DNA from: Bacteroidales bacterium
GTDB lineage: Bacteria > Bacteroidota > Bacteroidia > Bacteroidales > M50B96
Assembly (NCBI GenBank): GCA_021740905.1
Contig: JAIOYV010000022.1
Coordinates: forward strand, 1-64,000
Length of the DNA stretch: 64,000 nucleotides
Reading direction: 5' to 3'
The position numbers were made by a program, and so were the translations under genes. Under the pieces are notes generated by a model that saw only the letters and a list, made by a program, of their open reading frames with translations, did no database searches and was not told where the DNA came from. Positions within the stretch are counted from its first letter, which is position 1. The number at the start of each line of letters is the position of its first letter. Shown here one piece after another: positions 17,534-27,500 of this stretch.

Positions 17534-17751
17534 TGGAAGTTTTTATCGGGGTGGTAATTCTTGCGATAGTAATTGTTGGCCTTTATTTAAGATACAGTAG
17601 TTCTAAGGTATCGGAAGATTATTTCACCTGTAGTAGCTGCGGACACTATGTTCATAAAGATGCAACATATTGTCGGAAATGCAGGAGAGATTTTACCGGT
17701 ACACAAGATTTGCATACGGCAAAGGGAATTACAGAGGTGTATGAGGGGTGA
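17533..17751 (+). CDS. Small single-pass membrane zinc-ribbon protein
   Basis: A 72-residue protein starting with an N-terminal membrane helix (MEVFIGVVILAIVIVGLYLRY) followed by a zinc ribbon with two CxxC pairs (CSSCGHYV, CRKCRRDF). The ATG at 17533 overlaps the preceding stop codon, which supports this start over a longer frame. The zinc-ribbon theme matches both flanking genes and suggests a shared role, perhaps at the membrane. Confidence 0.65.
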   Translation: MEVFIGVVILAIVIVGLYLRYSSSKVSEDYFTCSSCGHYVHKDATYCRKCRRDFTGTQDLHTAKGITEVYEG

Positions 17752-17927
17752 GATTATGAAAAGAACTAAAATCACCTTAGTTGTTTCTGCCGAAATTATG
17801 TCAAATCACGAACAATCAGGCTTTCGTCATGCGATTTGGATAATTGGTACTTTCTCATAAGGATGTTGTTCTTTCATATCCTTAATTTGGATTTTATAAT
17901 GAAAATTTCACTTAATCTTATACAATT

Positions 17928-18554
17928 ATGTTTATAATTTTTGGTGCAAAAGCACGACTGACGAAAAATGGAAATGATGATGAGTTACAAAACGCTTGTC
18001 CCAATTGCAGCAACAATCTACTTCTAAAAGATCTCAAAAAGTGGTTCACCCTATTTTTCATTCCTATCTTTCCGTATTCCCATGTCGATACTTTTTATCA
18101 TTGCGAGGATTGCGATTCGACATACCGCGAATCGGCACGAGAAGCACTCTTACAGGCTACGGGAGATAATAAAAACTACCAGAAGGAAGTGAGTAAGCTC
18201 TATTCTACCACATTAGTGTCGTGTATGACACACATGGCCGGCATTGATGGGCATTATTCTGAAGAAGAAGAAAAAGAAATTGAAAATGTAAAAAAACAAT
18301 TCCCTGATTTTTCCAAAGAAATAAACGAAGCTGTTGCAAAAATGAAAGCAACCTCTAATCCCGAAGACCTGGTATTTGAATCGTTGCGCAAATGCTCGCA
18401 AGTACTGACAACCGAGGCCATTCTTAGCATTATTGGTTTTTGTGCCAGGGTATTGAAAGCCGATGGCCAAATTGATGCCCGCGAAGAAATGCTGATGAAA
18501 GAATACCTTTTGGTTTGTGGTATCCCAAAAAGCAAATACAAGGAGATCGTATAA
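17928..18554 (+). CDS. Zinc-ribbon/TerB-like protein, copy 2
   Basis: A 208-residue paralogue of the protein at 16889-17533. It starts MFIIFGAKARLTKNG, then CPNC (about 25-28) and CEDC (about 57-60) zinc-ribbon pairs around a hydrophobic stretch, then a helical TerB-like domain (SCMTHMAGIDGHYSEEEE...IIGFCARVLKADGQIDAREE, MKEYLLVCGIPKSKYKEIV). The acidic GIDGHYSEEE and KADGQIDARE segments look more like a typical TerB metal-binding pattern than those of copy 1. Separated from the preceding gene by 176 bases, so it may have its own promoter; 14 bases from the DUF4419 gene. Confidence 0.7.
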   Translation: MFIIFGAKARLTKNGNDDELQNACPNCSNNLLLKDLKKWFTLFFIPIFPYSHVDTFYHCEDCDSTYRESAREALLQATGDNKNYQKEVSKLYSTTLVSCMTHMAGIDGHYSEEEEKEIENVKKQFPDFSKEINEAVAKMKATSNPEDLVFESLRKCSQVLTTEAILSIIGFCARVLKADGQIDAREEMLMKEYLLVCGIPKSKYKEIV

Positions 18555-18568
18555 ATAAACTAAAAACT

Positions 18569-19786
18569 ATGAAAAATAAAGAAGAAGCTGTAGTAATTAA
18601 AGGAGCAAATGTTGCCATAAATAAAGAACCATTCAGAACCATTCAAGGCCACGACATATTCCAATTCTTTCCTCACAATAAAATTGAAGCATCCTCAATT
18701 TCGAATGAGTCATTTGTTAGTCAAAATGTTATGGTTGTCGGATCCAATCAGTTTTTAGCTATGCTTGAAATTGCATTCAGCAATCATAAACCTGTTACGA
18801 TTTCACCCGATGCAATATGGCTACTGATATGTCAAAGTTTTGCAGAGCATATCAAGCTCTATCCCGATATAATAAAAAGAGAGTTCAATATCGACAAAAA
18901 ACTATCGATCAATATCGATCGTCCCGATTTTGTAAAAGGTGAGGACAATCCCTGGGAAGAAATCTTCCCTCAATTCACCAAGAGTATCAATGAGGTAATG
19001 GGTGAGGATTTATATTCGAACCTGGTTTTGAATTTTACCACATCTACAAAAAAAGAAATTACGGCCTTCGAAATTGCTTTTTTGGATACAATGTCGAATC
19101 ATTTCACCTACAGCATGACAACCGTATGTGGTATCCCGGAAATTAAGCTTACCGGTACAGGCGAAGATTACAACAAAATACTTATAGCGCTTGAAGCCTT
19201 AAAAAAATATGATCTAGCCTGGTGGGTCGACAACATAATTCCCCATTTGACTAAAATTAAAAAGGCAATAGAAGGAGAAGAAGATAGAAAATTCTGGACC
19301 TCCATATTCAAACGAAATAATATGTCGGGTGACAACTACATAACTGGTTGGATATGCGACTTCTTTCCTTATGTAACGCAATGTCTAAGAGAGAAGGGTG
19401 GAGTTATAAGCTACAACGAAAAAGGTTTCTCGAAAGAAGATGTTGTGAAAACTCTTAATGTCGATTCAAACCATGAAGGGTACAATGAACATGAAGTCAA
19501 GGTGAAAAATCCTCGCTTGTTCAACAACAAAATCCCTAAGTTTGAACTTTCGGATTTTCCTATAGGAAAATCAATCGTGAACTTCAAATGGCAATACTAC
19601 GGGCAGGAATTAGACATGAATTTCGTTGCCGGGTTTATTGGAATAAAAGAAAGTGAAAATGACAATTTTTTATCGGCTGAAATAAATTGGATAATTGAAG
19701 AAAATAATTGCCCGGCAATAAGGAAAAACTTAGGCAATACATTGGTTAGGCATAACCAATACTCATCTATCTTTAAAAATAAATAG
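18569..19786 (+). CDS. DUF4419 domain protein
   Basis: A 405-residue cytoplasmic protein of the DUF4419 family, recognised by the blocks FLAMLEIAFSNHKPVTISPD, IWLLICQSFAEHI, FTTSTKKEITAFEIAFLD and NYITGWICDFFPY. The family also occurs in fungi and other bacteria; its biochemical role is unknown. The ATG at 18569 is chosen because the longer frame overlaps the upstream coding sequence in another frame. Close spacing to the TerB-like gene suggests one transcript. Confidence 0.75.
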   Translation: MKNKEEAVVIKGANVAINKEPFRTIQGHDIFQFFPHNKIEASSISNESFVSQNVMVVGSNQFLAMLEIAFSNHKPVTISPDAIWLLICQSFAEHIKLYPDIIKREFNIDKKLSINIDRPDFVKGEDNPWEEIFPQFTKSINEVMGEDLYSNLVLNFTTSTKKEITAFEIAFLDTMSNHFTYSMTTVCGIPEIKLTGTGEDYNKILIALEALKKYDLAWWVDNIIPHLTKIKKAIEGEEDRKFWTSIFKRNNMSGDNYITGWICDFFPYVTQCLREKGGVISYNEKGFSKEDVVKTLNVDSNHEGYNEHEVKVKNPRLFNNKIPKFELSDFPIGKSIVNFKWQYYGQELDMNFVAGFIGIKESENDNFLSAEINWIIEENNCPAIRKNLGNTLVRHNQYSSIFKNK

Positions 19787-19886
19787 TAATGCCATGAAAA
19801 GGATTTTAAAAAATAGTTCTAAAATGGAATCAAAAATCTGTTAATATATTTTATTTATGCCTCTCAATCACAAAAATTCAAACAAG

Positions 19887-20792
19887 ATGAAAAAAACATT
19901 TATCCTTATCGCAGTACTTTTATCTACCTATCCACTAATTGGTCAGGAGGTTTATCAAGAACTTACCGAGGCTGATATTGAAGCCTATAATCATACGCTG
20001 GATAGTATCGAGAACAGTTTTTCGTACCAGTATGGGGAAGTGAGAATTGGTGAAAATATTGCCAGGCTCAGTGTTCCCTCCGGGTATAAATATCTGGATA
20101 CTAAACAGAGCAAGTATGTTTTAATAGATTTATGGGGTAACCCGCCCGAAGAAACCCTTGGCCTTTTATTTAAAGAGGATGAATCGCCTATATGCGAAAA
20201 TTTCACTTATGTGATTGAAATTCAATATTCCAACGATGGTTTCGTGAGCGATGAAGATTCAGAAGATATTGACTATGAAGAATTGTTGGAAGAAATGCAG
20301 AAAAGTGCAATTGAAGCAAATCCCGAACGTGTAAAAGCGGGTTATCCAAGCATTCAATTAGTAGGTTGGGCAGCACCACCTTATTACGATGCAAAAAACA
20401 AGAAATTGCATTGGGCAAAAGAACTGAATTTTGACGACACACCTATAAACACCCTTAACTACAACATCAGGATATTGGGCAGGCGTGGCTATTTGTTGTT
20501 AAATATCATCGGCGACATGGACGTCTTGCCCGATATAAACCGTGATATTAATAAAATTCAGGCAAGTATTGAATTTACTTTTGGGAATACTTACTCGGAT
20601 TTTGACCCCAAATTCGACCAGGTTTCAGCATACGGTATAGGAGGCCTAATTGCGGGGAAAGTTTTGGCTAAAGTTGGTTTTTTTGCCCTCGTCGCAAAAT
20701 TTTGGAAACTGATTGCCTTGGGTGCTATTGGAGTCTTAGCGGGTCTGCGCAAAAAACTATTTGGACGGAAGAAAGAAGAAGAAATGGCGTAA
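19887..20792 (+). CDS. DUF2167 family membrane-anchored protein
   Basis: A 301-residue protein with a signal peptide (MKKTFILIAVLLSTYPLIGQ), a long periplasmic DUF2167 region and C-terminal hydrophobic segments (AYGIGGLIAGKVLAKVGFFALV; KLIALGAIGVLAGL) ending in a basic tail. Family hallmarks present: GYPSIQLVGWAAPPYYDAKN, LNYNIRILGRRGYLLLNIIG and FDPKFDQVSAYGIG. The function of DUF2167 is unknown. The start at 19887 is set by the signal peptide. It is the last gene of the poorly characterised 15.4-20.8 kb run. Confidence 0.85.
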   Translation: MKKTFILIAVLLSTYPLIGQEVYQELTEADIEAYNHTLDSIENSFSYQYGEVRIGENIARLSVPSGYKYLDTKQSKYVLIDLWGNPPEETLGLLFKEDESPICENFTYVIEIQYSNDGFVSDEDSEDIDYEELLEEMQKSAIEANPERVKAGYPSIQLVGWAAPPYYDAKNKKLHWAKELNFDDTPINTLNYNIRILGRRGYLLLNIIGDMDVLPDINRDINKIQASIEFTFGNTYSDFDPKFDQVSAYGIGGLIAGKVLAKVGFFALVAKFWKLIALGAIGVLAGLRKKLFGRKKEEEMA

Positions 20793-20862
20793 TAAGACTA
20801 AGTGCATAAAATTGATTTTGTGTGCATAAGTAGTACCAGTAATATTACTCCAAATAGGGTCA

Positions 20863-20967
20863 ATGAAAACAATAAGCAAGGAATTAAAAGCCGATTTGCT
20901 TGCCCATCTCAAAGAAATGGGAGATAATGACAAAATTCGTAGATTTAAAAGAAATGTGGTCGAGTAG
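20863..20967 (+). CDS. Possible 34-residue peptide or gene remnant
   Basis: A short frame starting MKTISKELKADLLAHLKEMGDNDKIRRFKRNVVE, charged and helix-prone, in the gap before the PorV-like gene. It has codon use like the neighbours but matches nothing I recognise. It may be a small protein, a remnant, or chance. Confidence 0.2.
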   Translation: MKTISKELKADLLAHLKEMGDNDKIRRFKRNVVE

Positions 20968-21015
20968 AGAAAACTGCCAAAAAACACGGAGTATAAATAA
21001 AAAAAGACATGAATT

Positions 21016-22269
21016 ATGAAAACAATTTTATTTTTCACACAGAACCTTGCTGTATTGATTGGTGCGCTGTTAACAGCCAGTTCCATGTCGGGACAAAATC
21101 AAAACAGTACAGGTCAAAACCCAAATTCAACCCTCAAGCAAAGCTACCTCTTCCACGAGTACACTACAAATGGGAGATACAGCCCACAATTATTCCCTTT
21201 TTTACTCGAAGATGCCAATGCCCGTGTGGCAGGTTTCGGCTCAATTGAGAGTGTGGCCAACCCACTTTATTTATGCGATGGAAACACTTTTAACCCCGCC
21301 TTGCTGTCGCGAAGGGTGAAGACCGCAGGTGCAACTTACACCCAATCGGGCTATAAGGGAAGTTCTATTTTAAAATTCCATAGTGGGGGTTTTCATTATA
21401 GTTTTAACGATAAAAATGTAGTGGCTTTTCATTTGAAGTATTTGCGCTACGACGAAATCACTTTTACAGATATTAATGGGTACGCCATAGGCAGGTTTCG
21501 ACCAAAGTCGTATTCGGCTGGCCTAAGCTATGCCCATCACTTGGATAATGGTTTGTCGCTGGGGAGTGCCATCAATTATATTTCGGTAAGCGACTATCGG
21601 TACGATTTAGGCAAATACGAAAATCATTTTATCGCTTTCGATTTGGGAATAAACTACGATAAGCAAATTCTCAAAACCCAAAAAACAGAATTGTCATACA
21701 GCCTTGGGGCAAGCCTGAACAACCTCGGTCCAAAGGTTTCGGTTGTAGAGAATGTCGACAAAGACTTCCTCCCAGCCCAAATGTCAATTGGAGCCATGCT
21801 TTCGGATGCCATAATATATTCTGAAACCGCAAAGATTTGTTTCGATGTGGCGTATGAAATAGACAAGTACCTGGTGCCAACACCTCCAATATATGGATAC
21901 GATTCTTGGGGGATTGAGCCACAGATCATGTCGGGCAAAGACCCCAATGTTTCTGCCTTTCGCTCCTACTTCCAATCGTTTTACGATGCCCCCGGTGGGT
22001 TTAAGGAGGAAATGCAGGAGTTGATCCATCAGTTGGGGATCGAGGGCAGACTTCATTCCAAAAACCTGATCCTGGCTTTTCGCTTTGGCCTGTTCCGGCA
22101 ACACAAAGAAAAGGGCGACCTGAAATACAACACTCTGGGGGTGGGTGCCGTCTACAGGGGCTTTTACCTGAATTACAGCATTCATTATGACACCGACCGG
22201 GGTTTGTTCAAGGGCAACGAACTTAGATATGTGAAATATTTTCAGGTAGGGTATAATTACAAATTTTAA
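21016..22269 (+). CDS. PorV-like outer membrane protein of type IX secretion
   Basis: A 417-residue beta-barrel protein with a signal peptide (about 1-27). The start of the mature part (SPQLFPFLLEDANARVAGFGSIESVANPLYLCDGNTFNPALLSR) resembles the first strand region of PorV/PorQ proteins, and the end (KYFQVGYNYKF) is a typical barrel C-terminus with terminal Phe. PorV shuttles T9SS cargo to the attachment complex; whether this is the main copy or a paralogue cannot be told. It sits 9 bases before the PorP/SprF-like gene and upstream of a C25 peptidase that carries a T9SS sorting domain. Confidence 0.65.
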   Translation: MKTILFFTQNLAVLIGALLTASSMSGQNQNSTGQNPNSTLKQSYLFHEYTTNGRYSPQLFPFLLEDANARVAGFGSIESVANPLYLCDGNTFNPALLSRRVKTAGATYTQSGYKGSSILKFHSGGFHYSFNDKNVVAFHLKYLRYDEITFTDINGYAIGRFRPKSYSAGLSYAHHLDNGLSLGSAINYISVSDYRYDLGKYENHFIAFDLGINYDKQILKTQKTELSYSLGASLNNLGPKVSVVENVDKDFLPAQMSIGAMLSDAIIYSETAKICFDVAYEIDKYLVPTPPIYGYDSWGIEPQIMSGKDPNVSAFRSYFQSFYDAPGGFKEEMQELIHQLGIEGRLHSKNLILAFRFGLFRQHKEKGDLKYNTLGVGAVYRGFYLNYSIHYDTDRGLFKGNELRYVKYFQVGYNYKF

Positions 22270-22278
22270 ACTGCATTA

Positions 22279-23217
22279 ATGAAAAACCGGCTTTTGTTAT
22301 TATTCTCGTTAATTATTTTGGCGGATACGGGGTATGCCCAGCAATTTTACTCTAAACTTTTCCAGAACGATTTTTCTCTCTACAACCCAGCTTATGTGGG
22401 CATGTATGAAAAGATAAATGCGATATCCTACACGGCATTTTGGTACACTACTGAAAATGCCCCTGATCAAAAAGCAGGCATAAATGGGATTCATAGCCGA
22501 AGCGCTGCAATCATTCCTGTAAAAAAGTATTACTCTGCCTTCGAGGGATATTCTAATTTCAATACACTGAATGATGGGTGGATTGAACAAAAGGCAGACT
22601 ATGGTTTAAATTACAGCTTTAAGTACGACTTCACAAAAAATATAAAGGTTGCACTTGGTAGCGGCCTTGCCTATTATCGAATGAGGTATAGCAACGAATG
22701 GGCTTATTCTCCGGAAACTGGTATTAGCTCTGAAACAACAGATCCTCCGTACACAATACTTAATTTTTTTAGGCTCAACCTTGGTGCTTGGGTAAAATTA
22801 TATGGTTTTCAATTTGGCCTGTCAGGGCAAAATCTTAATAACCCCAAAGATGAGCTGGGTAGTTTCATCTACTCCCTTCAACAAACATATAATGTCATCC
22901 TTAGCCATGAAACAGTTGTGTATGGTGCGAATATATTAAAAAACAGCATCTTGGTGAGCAGATTAAAAAATGCATCGAAAATTGAATATTATAGCCTGGC
23001 AAGCCAAATCGCCTTCCGTGAAAAGTTATTAATTGGGATGTCGTATAATGCTTATAATTATGGCAACTACGATAAACCAAGAGCCTGTATCTCCCCAAAT
23101 ATTGGCTACAACTGGAACGATAAGTTCAATGTCATCCTCTCGTTCGACCTAGCAGAAAAGGATGCCACGCCTTATTCAAATAACAGCCTTGAGCTTCTGG
23201 TAAACTACAAATTTTAA
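22279..23217 (+). CDS. PorP/SprF-family type IX secretion membrane protein
   Basis: A 312-residue outer membrane beta-barrel. It has a signal peptide (about 1-20) followed by the family signature QQFYSKLFQNDFSLYNPAYVGMYEKINAISYTAFWYT, that is, few residues after cleavage an N-P-A-Y motif, and it ends in LLVNYKF. SprF/PorP proteins are often encoded next to a secreted T9SS substrate and help secrete or anchor it. Tightly spaced between the PorV-like gene and the next barrel gene (4 bases), so one operon. Confidence 0.8.
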   Translation: MKNRLLLLFSLIILADTGYAQQFYSKLFQNDFSLYNPAYVGMYEKINAISYTAFWYTTENAPDQKAGINGIHSRSAAIIPVKKYYSAFEGYSNFNTLNDGWIEQKADYGLNYSFKYDFTKNIKVALGSGLAYYRMRYSNEWAYSPETGISSETTDPPYTILNFFRLNLGAWVKLYGFQFGLSGQNLNNPKDELGSFIYSLQQTYNVILSHETVVYGANILKNSILVSRLKNASKIEYYSLASQIAFREKLLIGMSYNAYNYGNYDKPRACISPNIGYNWNDKFNVILSFDLAEKDATPYSNNSLELLVNYKF

Positions 23218-23221
23218 AATT

Positions 23222-23764
23222 ATGAAGACTAAAGCCATTATCATCCTACTCGTTTCGAGTTTCAGCTTGTTTGCACAAATTGAAAATGATAGCATCCCCC
23301 TGGCCGATGAAGTTGTCCGGCTACAGTTCATGCCTATTGGGTTAAGTTATGAAAAACAGGTCAACGAATACAGTTCCCGGGTATTCGAGTTTGGGGCAAG
23401 CATGCAAATGGACTTTTTAATCCTTAATGCCGTGGTTGAATTTCCCGAGATTCTTACGCCAATAGTATCGGCTGAATATAGATTTTACCGGATTAGGAAG
23501 CAGGCTATTTCGAAAAAACCAAAAAAAGATTTCTATTCAGGATTTTATGTTTCTGGAAAAATTAGTGCATTAGTGTTACTTTCGGAGGGACTAGAACCTT
23601 TAGCAATAGCTACGCCAATGATTGGTTATCAACATAAAATTGGAAAAAGGGCATTCTGGAATATGGCTTTAGGTTATGGCCTAACTTATTTCGATTATGA
23701 AATAATAATTACCCCAACCATCGATTTAAATTTTGGTGTGACTTTGCAATCATTTCAACAATAA
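23222..23764 (+). CDS. Small outer-membrane-type protein
   Basis: A 180-residue protein with a signal peptide (MKTKAIIILLVSSFSLFAQ). Alternating hydrophobic strands (VEFPEILTPIVSAEYRFYRI, DFYSGFYVSGKISALVLLS, FWNMALGYGLTYF) suggest an 8-strand barrel or a beta-sandwich. No family recognised. Co-transcribed with the PorP/SprF-like gene. Confidence 0.6.
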   Translation: MKTKAIIILLVSSFSLFAQIENDSIPLADEVVRLQFMPIGLSYEKQVNEYSSRVFEFGASMQMDFLILNAVVEFPEILTPIVSAEYRFYRIRKQAISKKPKKDFYSGFYVSGKISALVLLSEGLEPLAIATPMIGYQHKIGKRAFWNMALGYGLTYFDYEIIITPTIDLNFGVTLQSFQQ

Positions 23765-23807
23765 CAGATATATATCCATAATACAATTACAAAAACAAAT
23801 TCGAATT

Positions 23808-24437
23808 ATGAAAAAGATTTTCGCACTTTTAGTTACCCTAACCAGCTTGCAAAGCTATGGGCAAATAGAAAAAGGACAGGTAATGTTCAATGGGTCAGTG
23901 TATGGTAGCTACCAGTATCAGGAAAATGATTATGAAGGTAATTCTTCGACAGCAAACACCTATTCGTTTGTGTTTCGCCCTCATGTAGGATATTTTGTTC
24001 TTGATAATTTATCGTTGGGGGTGGTGCCACAGTTTGGAATATCAAAGTCGAAAATGAAAAGCAGTATTTCAAACGACCAGGAATCCAAAAGCAAAGGATA
24101 CGGGTTAAGCGTAGCCATTGACAAATATATGGGATCAGGTAAGCTTTTGCCTTTTATAGGGGTTTCATGCGGATTAAACAAGTCAATCAGAGAGTACTAC
24201 ATATATAACATATATATTAATGGGGTTGTATCAGCATCTGAAATAAAGGAAAAATACCTATACTCAAACTTAAGCCTAAAAGGAGGATTAGCGTATTTTG
24301 TAAATGAAAAAGTAAGTATCAATTTGATCCTTGCCTACGATTACCTTATTTATGACTATAAAGTAAATTCTATTGAGTCTTGGAAAGGAAAAACACATCA
24401 TATCTATTTTGGGTCGGGGATATCTGTCTTTTTATAA
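23808..24437 (+). CDS. Outer membrane beta-barrel protein
   Basis: A 209-residue protein with a signal peptide (MKKIFALLVTLTSLQSYG) and a beta-barrel pattern typical of OmpA/OprF-type porins in Bacteroidota (VFRPHVGYFVLDNLSLGVVPQFGIS, LPFIGVSCGLNKS, LKGGLAYFVNEKVSINLILAYDY, HIYFGSGISVFL with terminal hydrophobic strand). Function unknown. It lies 43 bases after the previous gene and 154 bases before the C25 peptidase. Confidence 0.65.
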   Translation: MKKIFALLVTLTSLQSYGQIEKGQVMFNGSVYGSYQYQENDYEGNSSTANTYSFVFRPHVGYFVLDNLSLGVVPQFGISKSKMKSSISNDQESKSKGYGLSVAIDKYMGSGKLLPFIGVSCGLNKSIREYYIYNIYINGVVSASEIKEKYLYSNLSLKGGLAYFVNEKVSINLILAYDYLIYDYKVNSIESWKGKTHHIYFGSGISVFL

Positions 24438-24591
24438 TTTTACAATGTCATAGTGAAACTTTCACCTAGCCAACTCACCCAATATCCATACACATTCTAA
24501 ATAATTTACACACCCATGTTAAAATTAGACCACCCGGTCGCATATCAATATTTTTCAGTAAATTCGGGCAGGGATTTTAAATATATAAACC

Positions 24592-27500
24592 ATGAAGAAA
24601 CTTTTACTCTTTAGCACATTCGTTTTCCTTGTCTCCACTGCATTTTCACAGTACAATCCGGTTGTTGCAAGCTCAGTTCCCAATGCTGAAAAGCAAACCC
24701 ATCTTGAACTTACTGATAATGGAGTTAAGGGATTAGACCTAAACTATTCGTTTGAAAATAGTGTTTTGTCCACCATTAATGAGAAGGGTACGTCATATAC
24801 CATTCCTAACCGCACCGGTTTTTCTTTCACCAAAGACATTGGGAAACCTGCTGTCCCAGCGCATAATGAGATAATTGCAGTGCCATTGGGAGCCACTGCG
24901 AGTATTAAATTCCACAAATTGGTTTTTCATGATGAAGCTGGTTATTTGTGCTATCCGGCCCAACCACCCGCCCCGGATACTTATGGGGCACCTGAGCCGG
25001 AGTTCGTAATCGACGAGGAATTCTATACCCGAGATACCTATTATCCTTCAAATCCGGTCGAAATTGTAGAGCGATTGAAGTGGCGGGGCATGGAATTATT
25101 AGTACTTCAAATCAGGCCTGTACGGTACAATCCTAAAAAGCATAAGTTCAGGATGTATTCAAAACTCGAATTCTCCATCGAATTTGAAGGTGGTTCCGAT
25201 TTTGTCGATGCCAACCAGCATAGCCAGGGTTTCCTGGAACGCTATCCGGCAGCATTGCTCAACAAGGCTTCAATCGAAGAAGAAATCAGCAAAAAAAGAG
25301 AAATGAGCCAACCCAAAGATGGCGATGGGAAGGATTACATTATTATTACGGTGCCGGATTATTATACAGTTGCCGAAAAACTGGCTGCCTGGAAACGTCA
25401 ATTGGGCTATAAAGTGGAAATTGTGGAGCAGGCCAACTGGACTTCACAGGAAGTGAAAACAGCTATCGAAACCCGTTATCAAAATTGGACTCCCAAACCC
25501 GATTATTTTGTCATTATTGGCGACCATCAGGATGTGCCGGGGCAAAATATGGGATCGCACGTAACCGACTTATACTATGCTTGTATGGACGGCAGTGGCG
25601 ATTATTGGCCCGATATGGCAAGGGGCCGCATCAGTGTGGCTTCCGAATCGAATGCAAGTTTGGTTATCGACAAGATCATAAAATATGAAGCGCAACCGGT
25701 AACGAATGCAGCATTTTATTCGAGGTCAACCCATGCGGCCTATTTTCAGGAATCGGCACAAGCTGGTTATGCCGAACGACGCTTTGCCCAAACCGCCGAA
25801 GATATAAGGCAGTATATGACCAACCAGCAAGGGATGAATGTGGACAGGGTGTATTACACCGGATCATCGACTACGCCCACCAATTGGAACAATGGATATT
25901 ATAGCTCTGGCGAGCCATTGCCAAGTTATCTTTTAAAGCCAACATTCCCATGGACCGGCGATGCTACCGACATCAACAACAACATAAATGCGGGAAATTT
26001 ATACGTGCTTCACCGCGACCATGGATGGGAGAATGGATGGGGCGACCCGTATTACGACATCAGCAATATTAACAGTTTGAACAATGGTGATCTCACACCT
26101 ATCGTGTTCAGCATAAATTGCCTTACCGGGAAGTTTAATGAAACAGAGTGTTTCAGCGAACGCTTTTTGCGCAAAACCCCTGGCGGGGCAGTGGGTATTT
26201 TTTGTCATTCTGAAGTAAGCTACAGCGGTTACAACGATGGGTTGGCTATCGGGTTGTTCGATGCAATTTGGGCAAGCCCGGGTTTGGTGCCTAATTTTAC
26301 GGGTAGCGGAGGCATCAATAATCCCAATGTGACCCCCCACGAACCCATTTTAACGATGGGCGATGTAGCCACTCACGGCTTGATTAGGATGTCGGAAACC
26401 TGGGGGACAAACCAATATACCAACGAGCTGTTCCATTATTTTGGCGATCCGGCCATGAAAATCTGGACACAGGTGCCACAACCGATCACAGCCACCTTTT
26501 CCAACACTATTATGTGTGGAACCGATTCGGTTATCCATATTTATAATTCAACAGTTCTTGATGCCACTGCCACTCTTGTGGTCGATGGCATATTAATGGA
26601 TAATATTGTTCTGGTCAATGGCGAAGGCTTTTTGCATTTCACCCCCGTTGTTGGAGTAAATGGATTCATTACCCTTTCGGCAGGTAACCATAAACCTTTG
26701 GTTGCCCCGATTTACATCCTGGGAGGCTGCCCCAAATCTAAATTCGATATCGGGCCAAGTCATTTTTGCCCCTCCGATAGTGTGTGGTTCGAGTCGGTCT
26801 CAACGGGTACAATCACCGATTACGTGTGGAATTTTGGTCCTGGTGCCACTCCACAAACAGCCACCAGTTTAGGCCCTCATTCGGTGTACTATTCAACCCC
26901 AGGACCTAAAACTATTTCGTTGGAAGTAACAGGACCATCGGGCAACGATACTTACGAACGCCAGATCGAGATCGATTCCGATTGTAAATTTTATATGCCT
27001 ACTTCAGGCACTGCCATGTCTTCATTCTGTTATGGAGTGTTGTTCGATGATGGGGGATCCGGAAATTATTCCGACAACATCAATAGCACTTTTGTTATTG
27101 AACCGGATGGATCATCGGGTATCACCTTATACTTTAGTGAATTCGATTTTGAGCAGGATTGGGATACGCTATGGATATACGACGGCGATATTTCCACAGC
27201 AAACCTGATAGGAGGGTTTACAGGAAGCAACTTGCCAATGGGAGGGGTTGTCAGCACAACTTCAGGCAAAGTAACTATTATCCAGCAAACCGACCAGGCT
27301 GTCAACGAATCGGGCTTCGAGGTGGCATGGACTTGCAATTATCCCAATTCGCCACCCCACAGCAACTTTATGTGCATGGATGTAAACCCCTGTTTGGGTG
27401 AGGCTGCATTTTATGATATCTCGACCAACGTGCCCGATACCTGGGAGTGGGATTTTGGCGATGGAAATTTTTCTGCCCAACAAAACCCAATCCATACCTA

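Noticed and set aside
17757-17860. 34-codon plus-strand frame after the small zinc-ribbon gene
   Set aside because: No recognisable features and no support beyond an ATG; likely chance.
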